DNA of 64,000 nucleotides from Stenotrophomonas sp. SAU14A_NAIMI4_8 (GTDB lineage: Bacteria > Pseudomonadota > Gammaproteobacteria > Xanthomonadales > Xanthomonadaceae), in the NCBI RefSeq assembly GCF_003086695.1, contig NZ_CP025999.1:4044344-4108343 (forward strand), given 5' to 3'. Of the stretch, positions 1 to 8,473 are shown in pieces. The first letter of the stretch is position 1, and the number at the start of each line of letters is the position of its first letter. The position numbers were made by a program, and so were the translations under genes. The notes beneath the pieces are model-generated. The model was not told the origin of the DNA and made no database searches. It saw only the letters and a program-made list of their open reading frames with translations.

Positions 1-193
1 ACCGCAACAGCGGGCTCCGGCGCGCCCATCGCATGCTGGCGGCCTGCGCGGGTGCTGCATCGCGACACGAAATCGGGAGGTGCCAGCGCCCCTCATGTCG
101 TGGCAACATCCGCCTGCTTCGGCAACATCGACCGGGTCGGCACGCACTACCATCGCCGCGTGCCCGCCGCCTTCCAGGAGGAACCATCGCACC
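1..193. other. upstream flank, no supported gene
   Basis: I see no convincing gene in these bases. They form the region upstream of the LacI regulator and may hold its promoter. Short ATG-led frames run off the left edge on the minus strand, but too little is present to support a gene. Confidence 0.5.
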
Positions 194-1201
194 ATGCGCA
201 GTCGAATCGAGGATGTCGCCGCCGTTGCCGGAGTGTCGATCAAGACCGTGTCCCGCGTGCTCAACCATGAGCCGAACGTGCGCGAGCAGACCCGTGAACG
301 CGTGCTGGCGGCGGTGGCGCGGCTGGGCTACAAGCCGAACCTGTCGGCGCGCAGCCTGGCCGGCCAGCGCTCGTATGCACTGGCGCTGGTCTACAACAAT
401 CCGTCGCGCAACTACCTGATGGAAATCCAGAGCGGCATGCTGGAAGCGTGTCATGCCCAGCACTACAACCTGATCCTGGGCCCGGTCGGCATCGGCCGCC
501 GCACCCTGCCCGACCTGGCCGCGCTGTTCGAGAACTCGCGCCCGGATGGCGTGGTGCTGATCCCGCCACTGACCGACGATGAGGTGGTGCTGTCCTACCT
601 GGAAGAGCAGGACATCCCCTTCGCCTGCATCGCGCCACGCCACCCGGAAGGCCGCATCGGCGTGCGCATGGATGAAACCACCGCCGTGGTCGAACTGATC
701 GGCCACCTGGTCGCGCAGGGCCATCGCCGCATCGGCCACATCAAGGGCCCGCGCGCGCACGGTGCCTGCCAGTGGCGCCATGCCGGTTACCGCCAAGCGC
801 TGCGCGACGCAGGCATCGCCTACGACCCGGCACTGGTGGTCAGCGGCCAGTTCTCTTTCGAGTCCGGCGTGGACGCGGCCAACCTCCTGCTTGACCTGGA
901 TGACCCGCCGACAGCGATCTTCGCCGCCAACGACGACATGGCCGCCGCGGTGTACCGCGTGGCGGGCGAGCGTGGCCTGCGCGTGCCGCGCGACCTGTCG
1001 GTGTGTGGCTTCGACGACACGCCCATCGCGGGCCACATCTACCCGGCGTTGACCACCGTGCGCCAGCCGACCGCGCACATGGGCCGGCTGGCCACCGAGC
1101 AGCTGATCGAGCACATCCGCACCGAGACGGCCGGACGCATGATCACGGTCGAACACGCGGTGCTGGACCGCGAATCGACCGCCGCACCGCGCCGACGCTG
1201 A
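194..1201 (+). CDS. LacI-family transcriptional regulator
   Basis: This 335-residue protein has the LacI layout. An N-terminal helix-turn-helix with hinge lies at about residues 3-55 (IEDVAAVAGVSIKTVSRVLN), followed by a periplasmic-binding-protein-like sugar-sensing domain that ends with the family-typical PALTTVRQP stretch. The ATG at 194 is chosen because it puts the helix-turn-helix at the N-terminus and follows an AGGAGG at 177-182; the open frame extends further upstream without homology. The next gene on the same strand is a large TonB-dependent receptor after a 564-base gap with LacI-type palindromes. A LacI regulator beside a TonB receptor is typical of xanthomonad carbohydrate-utilisation loci. 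I infer local repression relieved by a sugar; the ligand cannot be read from the sequence. Confidence 0.93.
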   Translation: MRSRIEDVAAVAGVSIKTVSRVLNHEPNVREQTRERVLAAVARLGYKPNLSARSLAGQRSYALALVYNNPSRNYLMEIQSGMLEACHAQHYNLILGPVGIGRRTLPDLAALFENSRPDGVVLIPPLTDDEVVLSYLEEQDIPFACIAPRHPEGRIGVRMDETTAVVELIGHLVAQGHRRIGHIKGPRAHGACQWRHAGYRQALRDAGIAYDPALVVSGQFSFESGVDAANLLLDLDDPPTAIFAANDDMAAAVYRVAGERGLRVPRDLSVCGFDDTPIAGHIYPALTTVRQPTAHMGRLATEQLIEHIRTETAGRMITVEHAVLDRESTAAPRRR

Positions 1202-1423
1202 CGCCCCCTGCCGCAGCGGACCTGCGCGTCCGTTGCCGGTTCCCACACACGTGCGTGCACGCGCGCGGCGGCCGCTTCGCCGTGCGCGATGACAGGCCTG
1301 CATGCGGACACTGCGCTGCATGCGTTGTCCGTGCATCGTCGTTGCCATGTCCAGAACCTGTCCTCCCGGTCATCGATTCAAGCCATCCAGAGGACATGCA
1401 CGACATCCTCCGGGCATTGCGTT

Positions 1424-1440
1424 TGTCCAGCGCTGTCAAT
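1424..1440 (+). promoter_or_regulatory. weak LacI-type half-operator
   Basis: The right half, GCGCTGTCAA, matches the strongest site at 1661-1678, but the left half is poorly conserved. It is reported because the same half-site recurs three times in this gap. Confidence 0.25.
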
Positions 1441-1525
1441 CGCACCAACACCCTCGCCCCCAGCTCGCTGCACCTGCATCCGCGCAGTTCCGTTCTGCAC
1501 CGCACAACACGATTCCACCGATCCA

Positions 1526-1541
1526 TTGGCAGCGCTGTCAT
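1526..1541 (+). promoter_or_regulatory. second LacI-type operator candidate
   Basis: TTGGCAGCGCTGTCAT is an imperfect palindrome centred on CG with core CAGCGCTG, as expected for LacI-family operators. It shares its right half with the site at 1661-1678. Confidence 0.35.
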
Positions 1542-1660
1542 GGCTGAAAAACCGCTGCAAATGCTGCAACCAAAGGCAATTCATCCGCGTGAGCACTTTC
1601 ATGGCAACGGTTACATCGCGACCTGCGCGCACGTTGCTGAGGCGCACTTGATGGCAGTTT

Positions 1661-1678
1661 GTTGACAACGCTGTCAAC
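1661..1678 (+). promoter_or_regulatory. LacI-type operator candidate before TonB receptor
   Basis: GTTGACAACGCTGTCAAC has 7-base arms that are perfect inverted repeats, and a central CG, the usual LacI-family signature. It lies about 88 bases upstream of the receptor start and downstream of the LacI gene. That this regulator binds here is inference. Confidence 0.55.
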
Positions 1679-1765
1679 CGTCGCTCCAATCCGGCCACGT
1701 GCAGTAACCCGCCATCGAGAAGACGCCGCAACGACACCACCGAATTCCCTGGGGAGGGAGCTTCC

Positions 1766-4753
1766 ATGAAGACGTACAAGGCAGTACCTCGCAAGACGAT
1801 GCTCACTTCCGCGCTGCTGGCAGCGCTCGCTGCACCGGCCTGGGCGCAGGATGCACCTGCCGGCGAAGCTCCCGACCCGGCCACGCTCGATACGGTGCAG
1901 GTCACCGGTATCCGCGGCAGCCTGCAGTCTTCCATGAACCTCAAGCGCGACAGCCAGGGCGTGGTCGATGGCATCGTTGCCGAGGACATCGGCAAGTTCC
2001 CCGATACCAATCTGGCCGAATCACTGCAGCGCATCAGCGGTGTCTCGATCGACCGCACGTCCAGTGGCGAAGGCTCGAAGGTGACCGTGCGCGGCATCGG
2101 CCCCGACTACAACCTGGTGCTGTTGAACGGCCGGCAGATGCCGGCGTCCAATCTCGGCAACGGCGGTGGTGGCCTGAACGGGTCGCGCTCGTTCGACTTC
2201 GCCAATCTCGCCTCGGAGTCGATTTCGGCGGTGGAGGTCTACAAGACCAGTCGCGCCGACAATCCGGCCGGCGGCATCGGTGCCACCATCAACATCAAGA
2301 CACTGCGCCCGCTCGAATCAGAGCCGGTGATCAGCCTCGGCCTGAAGGCGGTCAACGATTCGTCCAACGACAACCTGCCGCGCACGCTGCAGGGTTCCAA
2401 CGTGACCGGCGAACTGTCGGGCATCTTCAGCCAGCGCTATGCCGACGACCGCTTCGGCGTGTCGCTCAGTGCCAGCCACCAGGAGCGTGATTCCGGCTTC
2501 AACCAGGCCACCGTGGCCGAGGGTTGGGCCACGTTCTACGGCAACAACACCACCGACTGGCGTGCCTTGCCGCTGCCGGGACAGGGCTACTCGGACCGCA
2601 TCACCAACCGGCCGGGCCCGAACGATGTGTATGGGCGGCCGCAGAACACCGCCTACAACGTCAACGGCGTGCAGCGCCAGCGCACCAACGCGCAGGCCAC
2701 CTTCCAGTGGAAGCCGGCCGACAATGTCACGACCACGCTGGACTACACCTATGTCGAGAACAAGGTGCAGCAGCAGCGCAGCGAGCTGTCGGTGTGGTTC
2801 AACTACGGCCCGGGCGACAGCACCTGGACCAATGGCCCGGTGGCGGCGCCGATCATCTACAGCGAGGACATGACCAACTCGGACGTGTCGATGGGCGGTG
2901 CGCGGCTGGCGACCAAGACCGACATGCACTCGCTCGGCTTCAACGTGGACTGGGAAGTGAACGACGCGCTGGATCTGTCTTTCGACGCACACAATTCCCA
3001 GGCCGAATCGCAGCCGGACAGCCCCTACGGCTCGGCCGGCGTGCTCGGCGTGGCCGCCTTCGTACGCGGCAAGACCACCGTCGACTACAGCGGTGACCTG
3101 CCGATCATCAACATCGCCCTGCCGCCGGGTGGCGTACAGGCGTCCGATGCGCTGGTCACCGGCTCGGTGTTCCAGAACAGCTACAACAAATCCAAGGTGC
3201 AGCAGTACCAGGGTCGCGGCACGTTCCGCTTCGCCGACTACTCGGCACTGGACTTCGGCATCGGCCACACCCAGGTGGAAAACCGCTCGGCCTCGGCCAT
3301 CATGCAGCGCAATACCTGGGGCGGCCTGGGTTCGCCGTCCGACTATGCCGATGACATCTGGTATGCGGACAACATGGCCAAGTACTTCAAGGCCTTCTCC
3401 GGGCACAGCGATCCGCGCCTGACCGGCCAGTTCCTGGTGTTCGACTTCGACCGCCTGATCGACCGCGCCGCGCAGGTCGGCACCGACGCCGATCCGGCCT
3501 GCCCGACCTGCTACTACGCGCCCACCGAGTACTCCGAAGACATCCGCACCACCGAAAAGACCCGCAGCGCCTTCCTGCAGTACCGCACCACCTTCGACTG
3601 GTCGATGCCGCTGCACGTGGCGGCCGGCGTGCGCTACGAACAGACCGAGGTGGAATCCAGCGCGATGGTGCGGGTGCCCACGGGCATCAGCTGGGGCTCG
3701 GCCAATGAACTGAACATCGTCTACGCACCGGAAAGCAGCTTCGTCGGCGGCCGCGGCAAGTACGACTACGTGCTGCCCAATGTCGACCTGAAGCTGGATC
3801 TGAGCGAGACGCTGGCACTGCGCGGCAGCTACAGCCGCACGCTGGGCCGGCCGAGCTGGACGCAGATCCAGAGCGGCCAGTCACTGGCCGACATCGTACG
3901 CACCCAGGGCGGCAGCGGCAGCCGCGGCAACCCGGGGCTGGAACCGCTGATCTCGGACAACTTCGATCTGTCGCTGGAGTGGTATTACGGCGAAGGCAGC
4001 TACGCCTCGGCCGGCTTCTTCCGCAAGAACATCAAGAACTTCATCAGCGACACCGTGGTGCGCGAGAACGCCGGCAGCCTGCACACGCCGGTCGGTGGTG
4101 CGTACTGGAACGAAGCGCTGGCCTCGTGCGGCGGCACCGACATGCCGTGCATCCGCGATTACATCTTCACCAACCACGCCGGCGACCCGGGCGTGAACTT
4201 CACCGGGGTCAATTCGGCCGGCCAGCTGACCGGCACCATCGAAGGCCTGCCGACCGACCCGATCGCCGGCTTCGACATCACCGTGCCGGCCAACCAGCAT
4301 TCGGACCACCTCGATGGCTGGGAAGTGGCGGTGCAGCACCTGTTCGGCCAGTCCGGTTTCGGCGTGGCCGCCAACTACACCAAGGTGAAGTCCGGGCTGA
4401 CCTTCAACAACCTCAGCCTGGGTGACCAGTACCCGATGATCGGCCTGAGCGACTCGGCCAACGTGGTTGCGTTCTACGACAAGAACGCCTGGCAGGTCCG
4501 CGCGGCTTACAACTGGCGCGACAAATTCCTCAACGGCATCGGCGGCCAGGGCCCGAACCCGAACTACACCGCCGCCTACGGCCAGCTCGATCTGAACATC
4601 AGCTACGCGGTAAGCGAGCAGCTGAGCCTGAGCCTGGAAGCGATCAACCTGACCGACGAGACCATGCGCACCTATTCGCGCCACACCAACATGCTGCGCT
4701 ACGCCACCCAGACCGGCCCGCGCTACATGTTCGGCGTGCGTTACAAGTTCTGA
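1766..4753 (+). CDS. TonB-dependent outer-membrane receptor
   Basis: This 995-residue receptor probably imports a glycan or other scarce nutrient across the outer membrane using TonB energy. Residues 1-27 form a signal peptide ending PAWA before QDAP. The plug begins near residue 45 with DTVQVTGIRGSL and contains EDIGKFPDTNLAESLQRISGVSIDR-type sequence, characteristic of the large receptor subfamily of Xanthomonas and Caulobacter. The beta-barrel fills the rest and ends in the expected C-terminal aromatic (RYKF). The length suits the family. The ATG at 1766 follows GGGAGGGAG. A palindrome lies between it and the cupin-like gene that follows on the same strand. Control by the LacI protein upstream is likely; the substrate is unknown. 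Confidence 0.94.
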   Translation: MKTYKAVPRKTMLTSALLAALAAPAWAQDAPAGEAPDPATLDTVQVTGIRGSLQSSMNLKRDSQGVVDGIVAEDIGKFPDTNLAESLQRISGVSIDRTSSGEGSKVTVRGIGPDYNLVLLNGRQMPASNLGNGGGGLNGSRSFDFANLASESISAVEVYKTSRADNPAGGIGATINIKTLRPLESEPVISLGLKAVNDSSNDNLPRTLQGSNVTGELSGIFSQRYADDRFGVSLSASHQERDSGFNQATVAEGWATFYGNNTTDWRALPLPGQGYSDRITNRPGPNDVYGRPQNTAYNVNGVQRQRTNAQATFQWKPADNVTTTLDYTYVENKVQQQRSELSVWFNYGPGDSTWTNGPVAAPIIYSEDMTNSDVSMGGARLATKTDMHSLGFNVDWEVNDALDLSFDAHNSQAESQPDSPYGSAGVLGVAAFVRGKTTVDYSGDLPIINIALPPGGVQASDALVTGSVFQNSYNKSKVQQYQGRGTFRFADYSALDFGIGHTQVENRSASAIMQRNTWGGLGSPSDYADDIWYADNMAKYFKAFSGHSDPRLTGQFLVFDFDRLIDRAAQVGTDADPACPTCYYAPTEYSEDIRTTEKTRSAFLQYRTTFDWSMPLHVAAGVRYEQTEVESSAMVRVPTGISWGSANELNIVYAPESSFVGGRGKYDYVLPNVDLKLDLSETLALRGSYSRTLGRPSWTQIQSGQSLADIVRTQGGSGSRGNPGLEPLISDNFDLSLEWYYGEGSYASAGFFRKNIKNFISDTVVRENAGSLHTPVGGAYWNEALASCGGTDMPCIRDYIFTNHAGDPGVNFTGVNSAGQLTGTIEGLPTDPIAGFDITVPANQHSDHLDGWEVAVQHLFGQSGFGVAANYTKVKSGLTFNNLSLGDQYPMIGLSDSANVVAFYDKNAWQVRAAYNWRDKFLNGIGGQGPNPNYTAAYGQLDLNISYAVSEQLSLSLEAINLTDETMRTYSRHTNMLRYATQTGPRYMFGVRYKF

Positions 4754-4762
4754 TCGGCTGCA

Positions 4763-4800
4763 GTAGTGTGGAGCCGAGCCCAGGCCCGGCTCCACACTGC
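4763..4800 (+). repeat. GTAG-headed palindrome between receptor and cupin genes
   Basis: GTAG is followed by a 12-base stem (AGTGTGGAGCCG at 4765-4776 against CGGCTCCACACT at 4787-4798). This fits the GTAG REP style of S. maltophilia. Lying inside a likely operon, it could separate the mRNA stability of the two genes or act as a partial terminator. Confidence 0.6.
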
Positions 4801-4815
4801 CCCGGATACCCGCGC

Positions 4816-5832
4816 ATGCCTTCACCGCCCCGCCCCATCGAAGAGATCCACGGCCTGGACCCGGCGCAGCTGCACGTGCAGCTGTCCACCTGGACGACGC
4901 CGAAGGTGATCCGTGGACTGGTGGCGCACTGGCCACTGGTGGCCGCAGCGCGCCGGTCCGCGGCCGAAGCGGTGGCCCACCTGGCCAGCTTCGACCATGG
5001 GCAGATGCCGGTAACGGCGACCACCGCCGCGCCCGAGACCCGCGGCCGGTTGTTCTACAACGAAGACATGAGCGGCTTCAATTTCCGCCGCGAACAGATT
5101 CCGCTGAAGGTGGTGCTGGCCACGTTGCTGAAGTACGCCAGTGATCCCGCGCCGCCGTCCATCTATGTGGCGTCGACCACGCTGGACAGCTTCCTGCCCG
5201 GTTTCAGCCAGGCCAATCCGCTGCACCTCGGCGTGGCCGACCCGCTGGCCAGCATCTGGATCGGCAACCGCTCGCGCATCGCTGCCCACCAGGACGTGCC
5301 GGACAATCTGGCCTGCGTGGCGGCCGGCCGCCGCCGCGTCACCCTGTTCGCACCGGAGCAGATCGACAACCTGTACGTGGGCCCGCTGGACTTCACCCCA
5401 GCCGGGCAGGCGATCAGCCTGGTCGATTTCCACGCACCGGACCTGCAGCGCTTCCCGCGCTTCGCGCAGGCGTGGGCGCAGGCCCAGGTGGCCGAGCTGG
5501 CGCCCGGCGATGCGGTGTTCATTCCGTCGTTGTGGTGGCACCACATGGAAGGGCTGGAAGCGTTCAACGTGCTGGTCAACAGCTGGTGGCGGCCGGTACC
5601 GGCGTGGATGGATTCACCGATGAACGCGCTGATGCTGGCCATCCTTGCACTGCGCGACCTGCCGCCGGAACAACGCGCACACTGGCGCACGATGCTCGAC
5701 CACTATGTGTTCGAGGCGGGCGAACATACGGCCGCGCATGTGCCGCAGGACGCGCGTGGCGTGCTTGCACCGCTGGAGGCGGCCGGTGCCGAACGCGTGC
5801 GCGATACGCTGCGGCGCCGCCTGCAACGATGA
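4816..5832 (+). CDS. cupin-like (JmjC/FIH-type) domain protein
   Basis: This 338-residue protein belongs to the cupin-8 group of possible Fe(II)/2-oxoglutarate oxygenases. The expected metal triad is visible: H158-x-D160 in AHQD and a distal histidine at H242/H243 in LWWHH. A cupin barrel spans roughly residues 130-275. The ATG at 4816 places the MPSPPRPIEEIHGL N-terminus 62 bases after the receptor stop; an upstream in-frame ATG at 4768 falls inside the palindrome and is less likely. In xanthomonads and caulobacters such proteins often follow TonB receptors, so a role linked to the imported substrate is inferred. No flavin halogenase, a frequent further partner, is nearby. The substrate is unknown. 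Confidence 0.82.
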   Translation: MPSPPRPIEEIHGLDPAQLHVQLSTWTTPKVIRGLVAHWPLVAAARRSAAEAVAHLASFDHGQMPVTATTAAPETRGRLFYNEDMSGFNFRREQIPLKVVLATLLKYASDPAPPSIYVASTTLDSFLPGFSQANPLHLGVADPLASIWIGNRSRIAAHQDVPDNLACVAAGRRRVTLFAPEQIDNLYVGPLDFTPAGQAISLVDFHAPDLQRFPRFAQAWAQAQVAELAPGDAVFIPSLWWHHMEGLEAFNVLVNSWWRPVPAWMDSPMNALMLAILALRDLPPEQRAHWRTMLDHYVFEAGEHTAAHVPQDARGVLAPLEAAGAERVRDTLRRRLQR

Positions 5833-5939
5833 CACCGGGGCACCGGAGTTAACCCCGCCGCGCGCGAATGTGCCCATAATGGCGGTTCCCCCCACCGTCT
5901 GCGCCGGCTGCGATTGTTCGCGCCGCGCTCCGCTGCCGC

Positions 5940-7514
5940 ATGCCACCGATCTCCAACCGCCTGAACCTGGGCAAGCTGATTCTTGCGCTGGCCCTGCTGA
6001 GTACGCTCATTGCGTTGGCCAACACCCTGCTGGCCAGCTACCGCGTGCAGCGCGACCAGCTGGTGGGCAACACCCTGGAAGCCAACCGGGTCTACGCCAG
6101 CAAACTGGCCGAGACCACGCAGAACTTCCTGTTGTCGGCGCAGCAGCAGCTGGCCTACGCCGCGACCCGGCTGGGTGAAACCGGCCTGGAGCCGGAGCAG
6201 GCGCAGCGCGAGGCCAGCCGCCTGCAGCTGCAGTCCAGCAGCTTCAATTCCTCGCTGGTGGTGAACGTGGATGGCCGGGTCATCGCGACCTCACCGCAGA
6301 CCCTGCAGCTGCAGGGTGAAGTGCTCAAGAGCGTGGGCAGCCAGATGGCCCTGGCACGGCGCCAGCCATTGATCAGCGATCCCTACCAGTCGGCCACCGG
6401 CAAACTGCTGATCTCGCTGTCGCACCCCATCTTCGACCGCCAGGGCAACTACCTGGGCTACGTCAGCGGCACCCTGTACCTGCGCCAGCGCAGCGCCCTG
6501 CACACCCTGCTGGGCAAGCACTACTACCGCGATGGCTCGTACCTGTACGTGGTGGACCACAACGGTCGCATCATCTACCACAACGATGCCAAGGAAGTGG
6601 GCACCTACGCGCTGGACAACCCGGCGGTGAAGGCGCTGATGCGCGGCCGTTCCGGCAGCCAGCAGCTGGTCAACAACCACGGCGTGGCCCAGCTGTCCGG
6701 CTATGCGCCGGTGCCGGCCACCGGCTGGGGCATCATCGCCCAGCGCCCCACCGAAGCGACCCTGCAGCCGCTGTCGCGCCTGATGAGCTCGGTCATCTGG
6801 AATGCCATTCCGCTGGGCGTGCTGTCGCTGCTGATCACCTGGTGGTTCGCACGGCGCATCTCGCTGCCGCTGTGGCAGCTGGCGCGCAACGTGCAGGAAG
6901 GCGAAGACACCGGCAACGCGATCAACCACGTGACCGGCATCCGCGCCTGGTATTTCGAAGTGGCGCAGTTGAAGCAGGCGGTGCTGTACAGCTTCAACGC
7001 CCTGCAGGACCGCATCGGTTCGCTGAACCGGGCCAGCCGCACCGACCCGCTGACCGGGCTGCTGAACCGCCGTGGCCTGCAGCACGCACTGGAGCTGCTG
7101 CAGGCGCAGGGCGTACCGTTCGCGATCGTGGCGCTGGACATCGACCGCTTCAAGTCGATCAACGACACGCACGGCCACGATGTGGGCGACGCGGCCATCG
7201 TGCACATTGCCGAACAGATGCGCCGGCATTCGCGCGAAACCGACGTGCTGTGCCGCGCCGGCGGCGAGGAATTCCTGCTGCTGTTGCCGGGCGTCGGCAC
7301 CGATGCCGCACGCCAGGCCGCCGAACGGCTGCGCCGGCACATCGCCGACGAAGCCTTCGCCCCGGTCGGCACGATCACCGTGTCGCTGGGCGTGGCCCAT
7401 TTCCCCAGCTTCCATGCCGATGTGGAGCAGGCGCTGCGGCTGGCCGACAAGGCCCTGTACCTGGCCAAGGAACAGGGCCGCAACCAGGTGGTGGTGTACC
7501 CGCACGCCGATTGA
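5940..7514 (+). CDS. membrane diguanylate cyclase with periplasmic sensor
   Basis: This 524-residue protein is predicted to make cyclic di-GMP from two GTP. Transmembrane helices lie at about residues 12-34 and 286-304 and enclose a periplasmic sensor of the dCACHE type. A short linker leads to a GGDEF domain (about 365-520). The active-site motif is intact as GGEEF at 441-445, and D400 supplies the metal ligand. RETD at 432-435 lies five residues before it, the standard position of the inhibitory I-site, so product feedback is expected. The gene stands alone, with the minus-strand TonB_C gene converging on it 24 bases downstream. The signal sensed is unknown. Confidence 0.93.
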   Translation: MPPISNRLNLGKLILALALLSTLIALANTLLASYRVQRDQLVGNTLEANRVYASKLAETTQNFLLSAQQQLAYAATRLGETGLEPEQAQREASRLQLQSSSFNSSLVVNVDGRVIATSPQTLQLQGEVLKSVGSQMALARRQPLISDPYQSATGKLLISLSHPIFDRQGNYLGYVSGTLYLRQRSALHTLLGKHYYRDGSYLYVVDHNGRIIYHNDAKEVGTYALDNPAVKALMRGRSGSQQLVNNHGVAQLSGYAPVPATGWGIIAQRPTEATLQPLSRLMSSVIWNAIPLGVLSLLITWWFARRISLPLWQLARNVQEGEDTGNAINHVTGIRAWYFEVAQLKQAVLYSFNALQDRIGSLNRASRTDPLTGLLNRRGLQHALELLQAQGVPFAIVALDIDRFKSINDTHGHDVGDAAIVHIAEQMRRHSRETDVLCRAGGEEFLLLLPGVGTDAARQAAERLRRHIADEAFAPVGTITVSLGVAHFPSFHADVEQALRLADKALYLAKEQGRNQVVVYPHAD

Positions 7515-7538
7515 GCGTGCGGGCATGGCGGCGCCGCC

Positions 7539-8411
7539 TCAGCCCAGCGGGGTCAACAGGCGCGGGCCGTCCTGGGTGCCGACCATATACACGCCACCTG
7601 CGGGCAGCAGATCGGTGCCGGTGGCCTGCGCATCCTCACCGGTAATCCACGGCGCCTTCTGGCGCGGGCCCGGGATATAGGCCGACCAGCGGCCGTAGCG
7701 TTCGTCGCGGTTGTCGATGTCGTAGTGCACGGGCACGCGCACGGTCCAGAACTCGCTGTCCTTGTACTTGCCGGTGGTGGGCGGGGTGAAGGTCCAGCCC
7801 TTGGCGGTCCTGACGCTGGCATCTGCCAGGGTCTTGCGCAGCAGGTCCATGGTGCGCGCCGGGCCCACCGATGTCAGGTTGGTCTGCTCGGCCACGACAT
7901 CGGCCACGGTACCGTCCCGGGCGACCTTCACCAGCAGCAGCACCATGCCCTGCCCGCGCATGGCCCACGCACGCTGCGGGTATTCCGGCCGTGTCAGGCG
8001 CAGGCCCTTCACCTCATCGGTGCTGGCCCCCTTGCTGGCATTGGCCGGGCCGAAGTTGGCGTCGGCCACCCGCACCTGCATGCTTTCCTCGGACATGTTG
8101 TCGGCCAGCAGGCGCAGCCGCACCGCGGTGCGTGCCGGCACGGCAGTGCCGTCCACCTTCACCGGTTCAAAACGCCACTGGCCCACGGTGCTTTCCACCA
8201 GTGCGGCAACGCCCTCGCCCACCTTGTCGCGCTTGTCCAGACGGAAGCCTTCCACCTGTCCTTCGCGGCCGATATCGATGACGCCCGTGAGGGTCAGGCT
8301 GGCCTCGGCCTGCTTGCGCACTTCCCGCGCGGTCTGCGCCTGCGCGCTGTCGAAGGTCACTGCGCCGGCACCCACTGCCAGGGCCACGGCCAGGAAAAGA
8401 GATGTACGCAT
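7539..8411 (-). CDS. periplasmic protein with TonB C-terminal-like domains
   Basis: This 290-residue exported protein has a signal peptide (residues 1-25, ending SAQA). A first half-domain around 45-102 ends in WRFEP...DGTAVPARTAVRLRL, and a fuller TonB_C-like domain starts at about 139 with RLTRPEYPQRAWAMRGQG. It lacks the proline-rich spacer and retained N-terminal anchor of true TonB, so it is probably a soluble periplasmic relative rather than an energy transducer. The ATG at 8411 is chosen for the signal peptide and an AGGAGT just upstream. It follows aceK on the same strand after 62 bases. Function is not established. Confidence 0.75.
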   Translation of the reverse strand: MRTSLFLAVALAVGAGAVTFDSAQAQTAREVRKQAEASLTLTGVIDIGREGQVEGFRLDKRDKVGEGVAALVESTVGQWRFEPVKVDGTAVPARTAVRLRLLADNMSEESMQVRVADANFGPANASKGASTDEVKGLRLTRPEYPQRAWAMRGQGMVLLLVKVARDGTVADVVAEQTNLTSVGPARTMDLLRKTLADASVRTAKGWTFTPPTTGKYKDSEFWTVRVPVHYDIDNRDERYGRWSAYIPGPRQKAPWITGEDAQATGTDLLPAGGVYMVGTQDGPRLLTPLG

Positions 8412-8473
8412 CACAGCCACTCCTTGTGCATGAAGACCACAGGCTACCCCATCCCGGCCAGGGCATCCAAGGC

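Larger units (their letters stand above)
1202..1765. other. long intergenic region with operator-like sites
   Basis: This 564-base gap separates the LacI gene from the TonB receptor. No open frame here looks like a protein. Its recognisable content is three sites sharing CGCTGTCA, listed separately, and a GGGAGGGAG ribosome-binding stretch just before the receptor start at 1766. Confidence 0.6.

Noticed and set aside
1-80. Possible 5' end of a divergent minus-strand gene at the left edge
   Set aside because: Several ATG codons are open to the edge, but fewer than 25 codons are visible and none resembles a known start.
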